From NCBI GenBank assembly GCA_964587555.1, contig CAZPLR010000048.1:1-12413 (forward strand): 12,413 bases of DNA. The letters run 5' to 3'. Each line of letters begins with the position of its first letter. Position 1 is the first letter of the stretch. The position numbers were made by a program, and so were the translations under genes. This document shows positions 5,426 through 12,401 of this stretch, one piece after another. The notes under the pieces were generated by a model. It made no database searches and was not told the origin of the DNA. It was given only the letters and a program-made list of their open reading frames with translations. The stretch comes from JAHHTP01 sp964587555. GTDB lineage: Bacteria; Bacillota; Clostridia; Oscillospirales; Ruminococcaceae.

Positions 5426-7627
5426 TTATTTTTTGATCCGCACCGCCTTGACCTTGTGGGAGCGCGGTTTTGGCGGCTGCTCCGGAGACTGGGATAGCCC
5501 ATCTGGGACAAGAAGCGCCTTGGTTGCGGAAAGTTCCGCCTGTTTTAGGAAATGCTCCTGACAATTCATGATATCGTCGCCGCTGCTTGGACGCCGCAGG
5601 ACATATTTCCCATCCGGCATCAGCCGCCTTGCTTTGACGTTATCGGTGAGCATATCATGCAGCATCGCGGTGATTCTTGCTTTTAGCTTCTCATCCAAAA
5701 TAGGACAAGCGATCTCAACGCGACGCTGGGTGTTGCGGGTCATCATATCCGCTGAGGAGATGTAAAGCGTGAGGTCTGGGTCGGTGCCGAAGCAGTAAAT
5801 ACGCGAATGTTCCAAAAACCGTCCGACAATGCTGATGACTGTGATATTCTCGGTGTATCCCGGCACGCCCGGGCGCAAACAGCAGATACCGCGGATAATC
5901 AGACTGATTTTGACGCCCGCTTGGCTTGACTCGATCAGCTTACGGATGATATCGCGATCGGTCAGCGAATTGAACTTCATGATAATCGAAGCCGCCTTAC
6001 TGCTTTTCGCCTTGGCGATCTCACGATCCATTGCGGCAAGGATGTTATTCTTTAGGGAATTTGGCGCGACCCAAAGGCGGCTGTAATCGCCATTGAGATT
6101 CGTAACCAGCATATTTTTGAAAAATTGGTCGGCGTCCTTGCCGAGTTCCTCGTTTGCTGTGATAATGGAAAGATCGGTGTAAAGCTTTGCGGTTTTTTCG
6201 TTGTAGTTTCCGGTGCCAACTTGCGTGATAAAACGATAGCCGGAAGCGCTTTTCAGCGTAATCAGGCAGATTTTGGAGTGTACCTTGAAGCCATCCGGAC
6301 CATAAAGCACCTTGCTGCCAGCTTCCTCAAAACGCTGTGCCCACTCGATGTTATTCTCCTCGTCAAAGCGCGCGCGCAGCTCCATCAGGACCGTAACGTC
6401 TTTGCCGTTTTCCGCCGCGCGGATCAAGTATTCCGCAAGCTTTGACTGCCTTGCAATACGATAGAGCGTAATGCGTATTGAAACGACCTCCGGCGACTCT
6501 GCCGCCTCGCGGATCATCTGCAAAAACGGCTGCATCGACTCAAACGGATAAGAAAGCAGCACGTCTTTTTTCAACACCTGCCCGATGATGCTCTCCGAAA
6601 GAGAAAGCTGCGCAGATGGCTGCGGAACATGATCCGGTACGACAAGCTCGCCTTTTAAATGCGGCGGAAGCTTACTGTCCAGCGAGAAGATATAGGATAG
6701 ATCAAGCGACGTTTTGCTGGTGAAAATCGCTTCCTTCGGAAGATTAAATTTTCCAGAAAGATAGCTTATGAAATCGTGGCTGATGCGGCTTTGTACCTCC
6801 AAACGCACCGGAGAAAGACGCGCACGCTTTTTAATTAACTTTTTCATATGCTGGCGGTAGTCGAAATCCTCGTCCGCCAGTCCGACGTCGGTGTTAATAT
6901 CAGCGTTTCTTGTAACGCAGATGATGGTTTTTTCCGTTACCTGATAGATCGAGAATATCTGCTCGCAGTAGCCTAAAATGATCTCCTCCGCTGTGATATA
7001 GTGAAGCTGTCCCTCTGGCAGCACGATGATCCTGTTCACCGCAGACGGCAGCGGAATGATGCCGAACAGCCTATGATCCTTCTGCTGGAGCATGACCGCA
7101 ATATTCAGTTGTTTGTTGTCAATGTGCGGAAACAAATGTCTGTCATCAATGATCTGCGGGGAAAGGTAGGGAAGGATGTTATTTTTGAAGTATTTATCCA
7201 CATATTTTTTCGCCTGCTCACTCAGCCGTTTGAAGGTGACATGAACGATATCCAGCTTTTTTAGCTCCGCATTCAGCTCGGTGACAATGGTGTTTCGATA
7301 GTCGTAAAGCTTGCGGGTACGCGCATAAATTGCCGCTAACTGTTCAGAAGCAGTCATACCGGTTTTCGTGTCGAAATAATCCGGATCATAAAGCATGCAG
7401 TCGATTAAACTGCCGACGCGCACGCGATAAAACTCATCCAAATTGGTCGTAAAGATACTGACAAACTTCCAACGCTCCAACAGTGGGGAAGGAGCGTATC
7501 TTGCCTCCTCAAGCACGCGCTCGTTGAAAACCAGCCAGCTTAACTCGCGGTTTTGCATACAAATGGTTATCGGATCCTCTAAAATACGCTTGCGCTCATT
7601 CTTTTCCTTGTCCTTTTCATGTGCCAT
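5426..7627 (-). CDS. ppk1: Polyphosphate kinase PPK1
   Basis: PPK1 reversibly transfers the ATP terminal phosphate to inorganic polyphosphate. The 733-residue protein has the expected family layout: N-terminal domain beginning with NRELSWLVFNERVLEEA (26-42), TTNLDEFYRVRVGS (60-73), a head domain, and two phospholipase-D-like C-terminal domains. The predicted autophosphorylated histidine is H450 in FKVHSK, and the second conserved histidine is H607 in LEHSR. VGTGNYNEKTA (470-480) and the nearby segment with SADMM (625-629) are also typical. The C-terminal tail (about 710-733) is rich in Pro, Lys and Arg. ATG at 7627 is preceded by AAAGGAG at seven bases' distance. It follows ppx by 42 bases and probably shares its transcript. 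Confidence 0.97.
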   Translation of the reverse strand: MAHEKDKEKNERKRILEDPITICMQNRELSWLVFNERVLEEARYAPSPLLERWKFVSIFTTNLDEFYRVRVGSLIDCMLYDPDYFDTKTGMTASEQLAAIYARTRKLYDYRNTIVTELNAELKKLDIVHVTFKRLSEQAKKYVDKYFKNNILPYLSPQIIDDRHLFPHIDNKQLNIAVMLQQKDHRLFGIIPLPSAVNRIIVLPEGQLHYITAEEIILGYCEQIFSIYQVTEKTIICVTRNADINTDVGLADEDFDYRQHMKKLIKKRARLSPVRLEVQSRISHDFISYLSGKFNLPKEAIFTSKTSLDLSYIFSLDSKLPPHLKGELVVPDHVPQPSAQLSLSESIIGQVLKKDVLLSYPFESMQPFLQMIREAAESPEVVSIRITLYRIARQSKLAEYLIRAAENGKDVTVLMELRARFDEENNIEWAQRFEEAGSKVLYGPDGFKVHSKICLITLKSASGYRFITQVGTGNYNEKTAKLYTDLSIITANEELGKDADQFFKNMLVTNLNGDYSRLWVAPNSLKNNILAAMDREIAKAKSSKAASIIMKFNSLTDRDIIRKLIESSQAGVKISLIIRGICCLRPGVPGYTENITVISIVGRFLEHSRIYCFGTDPDLTLYISSADMMTRNTQRRVEIACPILDEKLKARITAMLHDMLTDNVKARRLMPDGKYVLRRPSSGDDIMNCQEHFLKQAELSATKALLVPDGLSQSPEQPPKPRSHKVKAVRIKK

Positions 7628-7669
7628 AATGGTACTCCTTTATTCCTGTTTCTGTTTGCAAAACGTGCG

Positions 7670-8602
7670 TCATTTGCCGATGACGTCGCGATATAAAAAG
7701 CCTTCGCGCACACCGCCGGCGCATATCTTTAATTCCTGCGTGCCGACCTGCTTTGCGATCGCGCTAAGAATCATTAAGCCCGGAATAACGCTGAACAGTC
7801 GCTCAGGAACCGCTTTGTAGATCTGCTTTAAGTAGGAAAACAGCTTTCCTTCCTGCAAATCCCTTTTGATGCTTTTGGATATTTGCCGGATGATATGGAA
7901 CGAGACAGTTTGGTCGTGAACCCCATTCTGCTCGGCTGCGAACAGTTCTTCCGCCAAACGCTGCGTGCAGCGGCAGGTGCCGCCGATGCCGTACAAAACC
8001 GAAAACTTCTTTCGTTCCGGCCATGCAAAGCGGGCGATCTGCTCCTCAATACAGGCTTTCATTTGTTTGCGCTCTTCCGGCGTGGGAATGAACCCTTTGA
8101 CACAGGTGGCGTAAAGCTGCAAAGAGCCGACCGGAATGCTGACCGCCTGCGATACCTCTCGGTTTTCAAATAGGATGATCTCTGTGCTGCCGCCGCCGAT
8201 GTCAACAATGACGCCGCTGTTGTCCCTGATTTCCGGAATAGCGCCCATAAAGTCATAATTTGCTTCCTCATCGCCGGAAAGCACCCGCATCCTGATCCCA
8301 GTCATCGCGTCGATCTGCGCAACGATCTCCTGCGTATTCTCTACATTGCGGATCGAGGCGGTTGCTAAGGTGTAAAGCCTTTCGACTTGAAGTTGAGCGG
8401 CGAGCGCCTTGTATTTTTTTAATGCCGCCGCAAGCTTTTCAACACCAGCCGAGGTCAAATACTCGTTGGAAATGTAGGAAGCTAGGCCAAGCATCTCCCG
8501 CTCGTTTAAAAAGCAGCTTAATGCCTTATTTTCTTCGTCGTAATGATACGCCGCAAGCCGTACTGAATTGGAGCCTACGTCGATCACAGCGTAGTTTATC
8601 AT
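7670..8602 (-). CDS. ppx: Ppx/GppA exopolyphosphatase family protein
   Basis: This ASKHA-fold phosphatase probably removes terminal phosphates from polyphosphate; (p)ppGpp-pentaphosphate hydrolysis is the family alternative. The 310-residue protein has the phosphate-1 loop AVIDVGSNSVRL (5-16), the acidic SGDEEA segment (109-114) with the probable catalytic glutamate, VIVDIGGGSTEI (131-142), PVGS (157-160) and LYGIGGTCR (203-211). It ends after the two ASKHA domains and lacks the C-terminal HD-like domains of the about 510-residue E. coli Ppx, so it is the short form. The start at 8602 has GAGG upstream; ATG-MINYAVIDVG fits the family start. Adjacency to ppk favours polyphosphate as substrate. 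Confidence 0.93.
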   Translation of the reverse strand: MINYAVIDVGSNSVRLAAYHYDEENKALSCFLNEREMLGLASYISNEYLTSAGVEKLAAALKKYKALAAQLQVERLYTLATASIRNVENTQEIVAQIDAMTGIRMRVLSGDEEANYDFMGAIPEIRDNSGVIVDIGGGSTEIILFENREVSQAVSIPVGSLQLYATCVKGFIPTPEERKQMKACIEEQIARFAWPERKKFSVLYGIGGTCRCTQRLAEELFAAEQNGVHDQTVSFHIIRQISKSIKRDLQEGKLFSYLKQIYKAVPERLFSVIPGLMILSAIAKQVGTQELKICAGGVREGFLYRDVIGK

Positions 8603-8760
8603 CGTAAGAACCTCATTTCTTCTCCTAAGGATATGATGTCGTTTTCGCCAATAACAAAATCATATGAGCCGACAAGACAACATATATCTGTTAATGATTC
8701 TATTTTACCACAAATCCCCCTTAAAATCTATACCTGCGCTGCATTTCACATAAATTTAAT
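8603..8760. promoter_or_regulatory. Intergenic region upstream of ppx, with weak promoter candidates
   Basis: No gene is seen here. On the minus strand, TAAAAT (8702-8707) with TAGATT (8725-8730) at 17 bases is a weak promoter candidate for ppx-ppk. The inverted repeat ATATGAT (8631-8637)/ATCATAT (8659-8665) would form a small hairpin in the ppx leader. On the plus strand, ATA (8730-8732), 16 bases, then CATAAATT (8749-8756) resembles the sigma-E pattern ATA-N16-18-CATAnnnT and could serve the flippase gene if the gap is not real. All three are short-motif matches. Confidence 0.3.
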
Positions 8761-8878
8761 NNNNNNNNNNNNNNNNNNNNNNNNNNNNNNNNNNNNNNNN
8801 NNNNNNNNNNNNNNNNNNNNNNNNNNNNNNNNNNNNNNNNNNNNNNNNNNNNNNNNNNNNATTTCACATAAATTTAAT
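8743..8878. repeat. 18-base direct repeat flanking the N gap
   Basis: ATTTCACATAAATTTAAT occurs at 8743-8760, touching the left edge of the gap, and identically at 8861-8878, touching the right edge. The copies flush with both edges are best explained as the two ends of overlapping contigs that were scaffolded without being merged, rather than a biological repeat. Confidence 0.85.
8761..8860. other. Assembly gap (100 N)
   Basis: Exactly 100 N are present, the conventional placeholder for a gap of unknown size. No sequence can be read. It lies between divergent genes, so no coding sequence of the neighbours is visibly interrupted. If the 18-base flanks are a contig overlap, the true gap length is minus 18, i.e. 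nothing is missing. Confidence 0.95.
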
Positions 8879-8921
8879 GGAAAAAGCGCATTCGCTTTAC
8901 AAGTAGAACAAGGAGATTACG

Positions 8922-10673
8922 ATGCCAAAACAGCAAGATTCTGAAAAACAGTCCTTTTTGCTTTCTGCTTTTATTTTAGGAATCAGCATGGCGCTGGTTA
9001 AGATCATCGGCGCGTTCTTTAAGATACCGCTGATGAACCTGCTCGGTGAAACCGGTATGGCGTATTTCAGCAGCGCATATTCAGTTTTTACCGCAGTTTA
9101 TGCTGTCACTGTTTCCGGGCTTACAAGCGCTATTTCGCGGATGGTATCCTCGTTCGATTCGGCAAAGCGGACGGCTGATAAAAAAAGACTGCGCCGGTGC
9201 GCTTTCTTTCTTTACACCTGCATCGGCCTGTGCGGTGCGGCGGCAATGTATTTCGGCGCGTCATTCTTTGCTGAACAAATTGCCTGTCCAATGGCGGAAA
9301 GCGCAATTGCCGCTTCCTCCCTTTCGATTCTGTTTTGTTGCTGTATGGCGGCTTTTCGGGGTTATTATGAGGGGCTATGCAACATGAAGCCGACCGCCGT
9401 GTCGCAGGTTGTGGAGGCGGTTGGAAAGCTTATTTTTGGGCTTGCAGGCGTGTATTTTGTGTTACGGCGTGCAAAATACGATTTTCTTGCCGGCGGATCT
9501 GTATTTGGGCAAAGCGTTTCCTCTCTTGAGCAGGCGGTGAACGCGGCGATGCCATATGCTGCCGCTGCTGCGATGCTTGGCATTTCGCTTAGCACACTGA
9601 TGGGCTTATGCTATTTGATGGTATATCATCTGCGGCACACTGGAAACGAAAAAATCGCTTCTCCTATCCAGTCACTCTCGATAAAAAGTCTGGTCAAAGA
9701 GCTGCTTGCGGCGGCATTTCCGATTACGGCGGCAACTTTGATGATGCAGCTCATGTCGCTCATCGATACGGCAACGGTTATGAATGAATTGTCAAAATTC
9801 TTTTCTGCGCATAGTATGGAGCAAAATCAGATCAAAAGCGTTTTAGATGCCGGGGAAACGCCGGAGGTTTTTTGTTTTGGCGTATTCTCCGCCTGCGTGA
9901 CGCTTTATAACCTGATTCCCAATGTGGTTGGACTGCTATCCAAAGCGGCGCTTCCCGCAGTAACGAGGATCTATTCCCTTGGCAATCGCGAATCATTGCA
10001 GAAACAGGTGCAGTCGGTGCTGATTTGCAGCTGCTATGTCACTTTTCCTGCCTCGTTTGGCATGGCGGCCATCGCAAAGCAGATCTTGCAGGTGCTTTAC
10101 AGCCGCCAGCCCAATACGGCGGTTTATGGTGAGCGTATCCTCCAGTTCTTGGGAATCGGCGCTTTATTCTGCGGGATCATCCTGCCGCTTTCTGCCGTAT
10201 TCCAAGCGGGAAAACGTTTTTGGATTCCGGTACTCTGTCAAGGGGTAGGCGTGGTGGTAAAGCTGGCAGGAAATCTGATTTTTATTTTTCCGGCTGGATT
10301 CGGGGTCAGCGGCGCGGCGCTTGCCACGCTTGCCGGACACATAGCGACGGCAGGAATGTTAATGCTGTACGCCCAAAAGCACTACGGATTATCAGAAAAT
10401 GGCAGGCAAAAAAAGCTTTCGCTTGCAGGACCGCTTTTGCGTATATTGATCATTAGTGTTGTCTCAGGGATGAGCGCATATTTTTCGGCGGGATTTTTGG
10501 CGCAAACGGCGTACTCAAAAGCGCTTGCATTAGCGATCTCGATGCTTTTGGCGGCAGTCTGCTATCTGTTGGGGACGATGCTGCTGAAGCCTTTGAAAAA
10601 AGAGGCGGTAAATATGCTGGCTAGCGGAAAAAAACTTGCAAAAGTACTTGAAAAATTCAAGATAATAGAGTAA
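8922..10673 (+). CDS. Polysaccharide/lipid flippase of the SpoVB-YabM-MurJ family
   Basis: This 583-residue polytopic membrane protein belongs to the MOP superfamily (oligosaccharidyl-lipid flippases). About 14 hydrophobic segments run through it, starting near residues 9-30. The stretch AAFRGYYEGLCNMKPTAVSQ (about 143-162) is typical of the SpoVB/YabM group, and FQAGKRFWIPV near 430 matches the second half. Members flip undecaprenyl- or lipid-linked sugar precursors, some for spore cortex peptidoglycan. ATG 8922 follows AAGGAG at a good distance. Upstream of mazG it occupies the place of yabM in Bacillus. It is slightly longer than the usual 510-540 residues, with a loop after residue 285 and a basic C-terminal tail. 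Which member of the family it is cannot be decided without a phylogeny. Confidence 0.85.
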   Translation: MPKQQDSEKQSFLLSAFILGISMALVKIIGAFFKIPLMNLLGETGMAYFSSAYSVFTAVYAVTVSGLTSAISRMVSSFDSAKRTADKKRLRRCAFFLYTCIGLCGAAAMYFGASFFAEQIACPMAESAIAASSLSILFCCCMAAFRGYYEGLCNMKPTAVSQVVEAVGKLIFGLAGVYFVLRRAKYDFLAGGSVFGQSVSSLEQAVNAAMPYAAAAAMLGISLSTLMGLCYLMVYHLRHTGNEKIASPIQSLSIKSLVKELLAAAFPITAATLMMQLMSLIDTATVMNELSKFFSAHSMEQNQIKSVLDAGETPEVFCFGVFSACVTLYNLIPNVVGLLSKAALPAVTRIYSLGNRESLQKQVQSVLICSCYVTFPASFGMAAIAKQILQVLYSRQPNTAVYGERILQFLGIGALFCGIILPLSAVFQAGKRFWIPVLCQGVGVVVKLAGNLIFIFPAGFGVSGAALATLAGHIATAGMLMLYAQKHYGLSENGRQKKLSLAGPLLRILIISVVSGMSAYFSAGFLAQTAYSKALALAISMLLAAVCYLLGTMLLKPLKKEAVNMLASGKKLAKVLEKFKIIE

Positions 10674-10676
10674 AAT
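10648..10676 (+). promoter_or_regulatory. Candidate promoter for mazG-hup overlapping the flippase stop codon
   Basis: TTGAAA (10648-10653) and TAAAAT (10671-10676) are separated by exactly 17 bases. The -10 contains the TAA stop of the flippase gene. Transcription would begin near 10683, about 55 bases upstream of the mazG start. Low sequence complexity makes a chance match possible. Confidence 0.45.
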
Positions 10677-10737
10677 AAAGATAAGGATCTTAAGCGGAAA
10701 AGATGGGAAAGATTTGCTTACAGAAAGGGAATAAAAA

Positions 10738-11532
10738 TTGGAGCTTAAACCACAGGGAACAAAATACAGCATGGATGATTTGCTTACTATCATGCGGGTT
10801 TTGCGCAGTGAGAACGGCTGTCCATGGGATAAGGTGCAGACGCATGAATCGATCCGAATGAATTTCGTGGAGGAGGTTTATGAGGCACTGGAAGCGATCG
10901 ACCAAAAGGACGCCGCTTTACTGCGGGAAGAATTGGGCGACGTTTTGCTGCAGGTGGTTTTCCATGCCCGCATAGAAGAGGAAAAGGATAGCTTTGATTT
11001 CTCTGATGTGGTAAACGATGTTTGCTGTAAGTTAATCGTTCGGCATCCGCATATTTTCGGCAATGAAAAGGCTGATACCATTCCGGAGGTTTTGTCAAAC
11101 TGGAATGACATCAAGCGAAAAACCAAGGGGCAGACTACGTATGCGCAAACGCTTTCTTCGGTTGCAAAAACGCTTCCGGGACTGATGCGTGCGGCAAAGG
11201 TACAGTCCCGCGCGGCAAAGGCTGGCGTTTTGGCTGAGCCGGAGGATACGGTTATCATTCGGATGCAGGGCACACTCAGTGCGCTTGTAGGCAGTGCAGA
11301 TGGAGAAAACGTTTCTGAGACGCAAAAGGATCTGCTCGGCAGTTTTCTGTTCGATGCGGTGCGGCTGATAGAAGGAAAGGGGTTCTCCGCCGAGGAATTG
11401 CTGGAACGGAAAACGGATGCATATATTTCGTATTTTGCGAAAATGGAACAGCAGTTCATTTTATCCGGGAAAGAAATAAAAGACTGCGATCCGCAAACGA
11501 TTCATGCTATCCTGCAAAACGAAGATAAATAA
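10738..11532 (+). CDS. mazG: Nucleoside triphosphate pyrophosphohydrolase MazG
   Basis: MazG hydrolyses nucleoside triphosphates to monophosphate and pyrophosphate, removing aberrant nucleotides; E. coli MazG also lowers (p)ppGpp. The 264-residue protein has two MazG repeats. The first contains LRSENGCPWDKVQTHESI (22-39), EEVYEALEAI (45-54) and EELGDVLLQVVFHA (64-77), giving the EExxE...ExxD magnesium-binding set, followed by VRHPHIFG (101-108) and the W-DIKRK segment. The second repeat, after about residue 135, is degenerate. It lacks the N-terminal methylase-like domain of Bacillus YabN. The start is TTG at 10738, seven bases after AAAGGGA (10724-10730). Confidence 0.94.
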   Translation: MELKPQGTKYSMDDLLTIMRVLRSENGCPWDKVQTHESIRMNFVEEVYEALEAIDQKDAALLREELGDVLLQVVFHARIEEEKDSFDFSDVVNDVCCKLIVRHPHIFGNEKADTIPEVLSNWNDIKRKTKGQTTYAQTLSSVAKTLPGLMRAAKVQSRAAKAGVLAEPEDTVIIRMQGTLSALVGSADGENVSETQKDLLGSFLFDAVRLIEGKGFSAEELLERKTDAYISYFAKMEQQFILSGKEIKDCDPQTIHAILQNEDK

Positions 11533-11564
11533 GCTTCGTATCATAAAAACAAGGAGGTATTATC

Positions 11565-11843
11565 ATGACTAAGTCCGATCTATCCACCATTTATGCCGAG
11601 AGAGCCGGCAGCAGCAAAAAAGACGCGGATAAGGCAATCACTACTGTCTTGGAAATCATTTCCGACGCGTTGGCTTCTGGAGAAAAGGTACAGCTTGTTG
11701 GGTTTGGCACCTTTGAGGTGCGTGAGCGCGCAGCAAGAGTCGGTAAAAATCCGCGCACCAACGAAGAAATTCAGATTCCGGCTTCTAAGAGCCCAGTTTT
11801 CAAGCCGGGTAAAGCGCTAAAAGACTCTGTTAACGAGAAATAA
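11565..11843 (+). CDS. hup: DNA-binding protein HU
   Basis: HU is the small dimeric histone-like protein that bends and compacts DNA. The 92-residue protein has the HU core signature GFGTFEVRERAARVGKNPRT (46-65), followed by IPASKSPVFKPGKALKDSVN at the C terminus, which includes the DNA-binding beta arms. ATG 11565 is preceded by a consensus AAGGAGGT at about seven bases' distance, consistent with high expression. It lies 32 bases after mazG and is followed by its own terminator. HU between mazG and the S4 gene is a familiar clostridial order. Confidence 0.97.
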   Translation: MTKSDLSTIYAERAGSSKKDADKAITTVLEIISDALASGEKVQLVGFGTFEVRERAARVGKNPRTNEEIQIPASKSPVFKPGKALKDSVNEK

Positions 11844-11867
11844 TCCCCACGGAAAATCATGCTTTGA

Positions 11868-11900
11868 AATACCGGCCTATTTCGGTCGGTATTCCTTTTT
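11868..11900 (+). terminator. Intrinsic terminator after hup
   Basis: AATACCGGCC (11868-11877) pairs with GGTCGGTATT (11884-11893) in a 10-bp stem with one G-U pair and a 6-base loop, followed by CCTTTTT. It lies 24 bases downstream of the hup stop. It separates hup from the S4-domain gene, which therefore needs read-through or a promoter in 11901-11960; none was convincing. Confidence 0.88.
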
Positions 11901-11972
11901 GAAGGATAAAATTTTGTTTTGTTAAACCATGTCTGATCCGTTTTTGCGGCAGGAGAAAGAAAGGTTAAAATA

Positions 11973-12212
11973 ATGCGACTGGATAAATATTTAAAAACCG
12001 CTCGTTTGATTAAGCGCCGTACCGTCGCAAACGAGGCCTGCGACGCCGGCAAAATCACCGTAAACGGTGTTGTCGCCAAGGCCTCTTATCAGGTAAAGGT
12101 CGGCGATATCCTTGAGATTACCTTGGGCGCAAAAACGATGCGCATTAAGGTCACGAATATCAATGAATACGCTAATAAAGAAACTGCAGCGGACTGCTAT
12201 ATCGTACTGTAA
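11973..12212 (+). CDS. rqcP: S4-domain RNA-binding protein RqcP (YabO)
   Basis: RqcP works with RqcH at the obstructed 50S subunit during C-terminal alanine tailing of stalled nascent chains in Firmicutes. The 79-residue protein is nearly all S4 domain: MRLDKYLKTARLIKRRT at the start, ACDAGKITVNG (22-32) and VKVGDILEITLG (41-52), very like Bacillus YabO. It is shorter than the 130-residue Hsp15 of proteobacteria, lacking its C-terminal extension. ATG 11973 is preceded by GAAAGG at eight bases. Position next to mazG and ahead of yabP matches the Bacillus order. Function is taken from the family. Confidence 0.92.
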   Translation: MRLDKYLKTARLIKRRTVANEACDAGKITVNGVVAKASYQVKVGDILEITLGAKTMRIKVTNINEYANKETAADCYIVL

Positions 12213-12275
12213 GGTTTTGGTTCTTTTGTTTAAATTTTTATATTCCTAACGAGAAATATCATATCTCGCAATCTA

Positions 12276-12304
12276 TTGCTTTTTCAGGTCAAATCCTGTA
12301 TAAT
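12276..12304 (+). promoter_or_regulatory. Sigma-A-type promoter upstream of the last gene
   Basis: TTGCTT (12276-12281) and a perfect TATAAT (12299-12304) are spaced by 17 bases. Transcription would start near 12311, which is also the first base of a hairpin. The promoter would serve the gene starting at 12402. Confidence 0.7.
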
Positions 12305-12349
12305 AGGGTTACGGGATTATGCCGGTTATCTGAAAAAGCATGATCCCGT
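12277..12349 (+). repeat. Two overlapping inverted repeats in the rqcP-yabP interval
   Basis: TGCTTTTTCAG (12277-12287) and CTGAAAAAGCA (12330-12340) are perfect 11-bp inverted copies about five helical turns apart centre to centre. A second hairpin, ACGGGATTATGC (12311-12322) with GCATGATCCCGT (12338-12349), is 12 bp with one G-T pair, a 15-base loop and a following TTGTTTTC. The two share bases 12338-12340, so in a long transcript they exclude each other. Operator, attenuator or 5' mRNA hairpin are all possible. Confidence 0.6.
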
Positions 12350-12401
12350 TTGTTTTCGTGACATTTGATCATACTAGATGAAAGCAGAAGGAGAGTAGCG
12401 T

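Noticed and set aside
7443..7820. 125-codon plus-strand frame spanning the ppx-ppk junction
   Set aside because: Runs opposite both genes and across their junction; no ribosome binding site or motif.
8743..8878. 18-base direct repeat as a CRISPR repeat or attachment site
   Set aside because: Only two copies, each exactly flush with a gap edge, AT-rich and without an integrase or cas gene; contig overlap explains it better.
8883..8898. AAAGCG/CGCTTT hairpin upstream of the flippase as a terminator
   Set aside because: Only 6 bp, no proper T-run on the plus strand, and on the minus strand no gene ends here.
8633..8944. Plus-strand frame running through the N gap
   Set aside because: It is open only because N codons are not read as stops; it overlaps the flippase start out of frame.
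10878..11459. 193-codon minus-strand frame opposite mazG
   Set aside because: Long, but fully antisense to a clear MazG coding sequence; its serine-rich composition is typical of a reverse-frame artefact.
12250..12268. CGAGA/TCTCG palindrome as the rqcP terminator
   Set aside because: Short stem with an internal mismatch and no T-run after it.
12370..12377. CATACTAG as a sigma-E -10 element for the last gene
   Set aside because: No ATA-like -35 is present at the required distance; the TTGCTT/TATAAT promoter upstream is far better.
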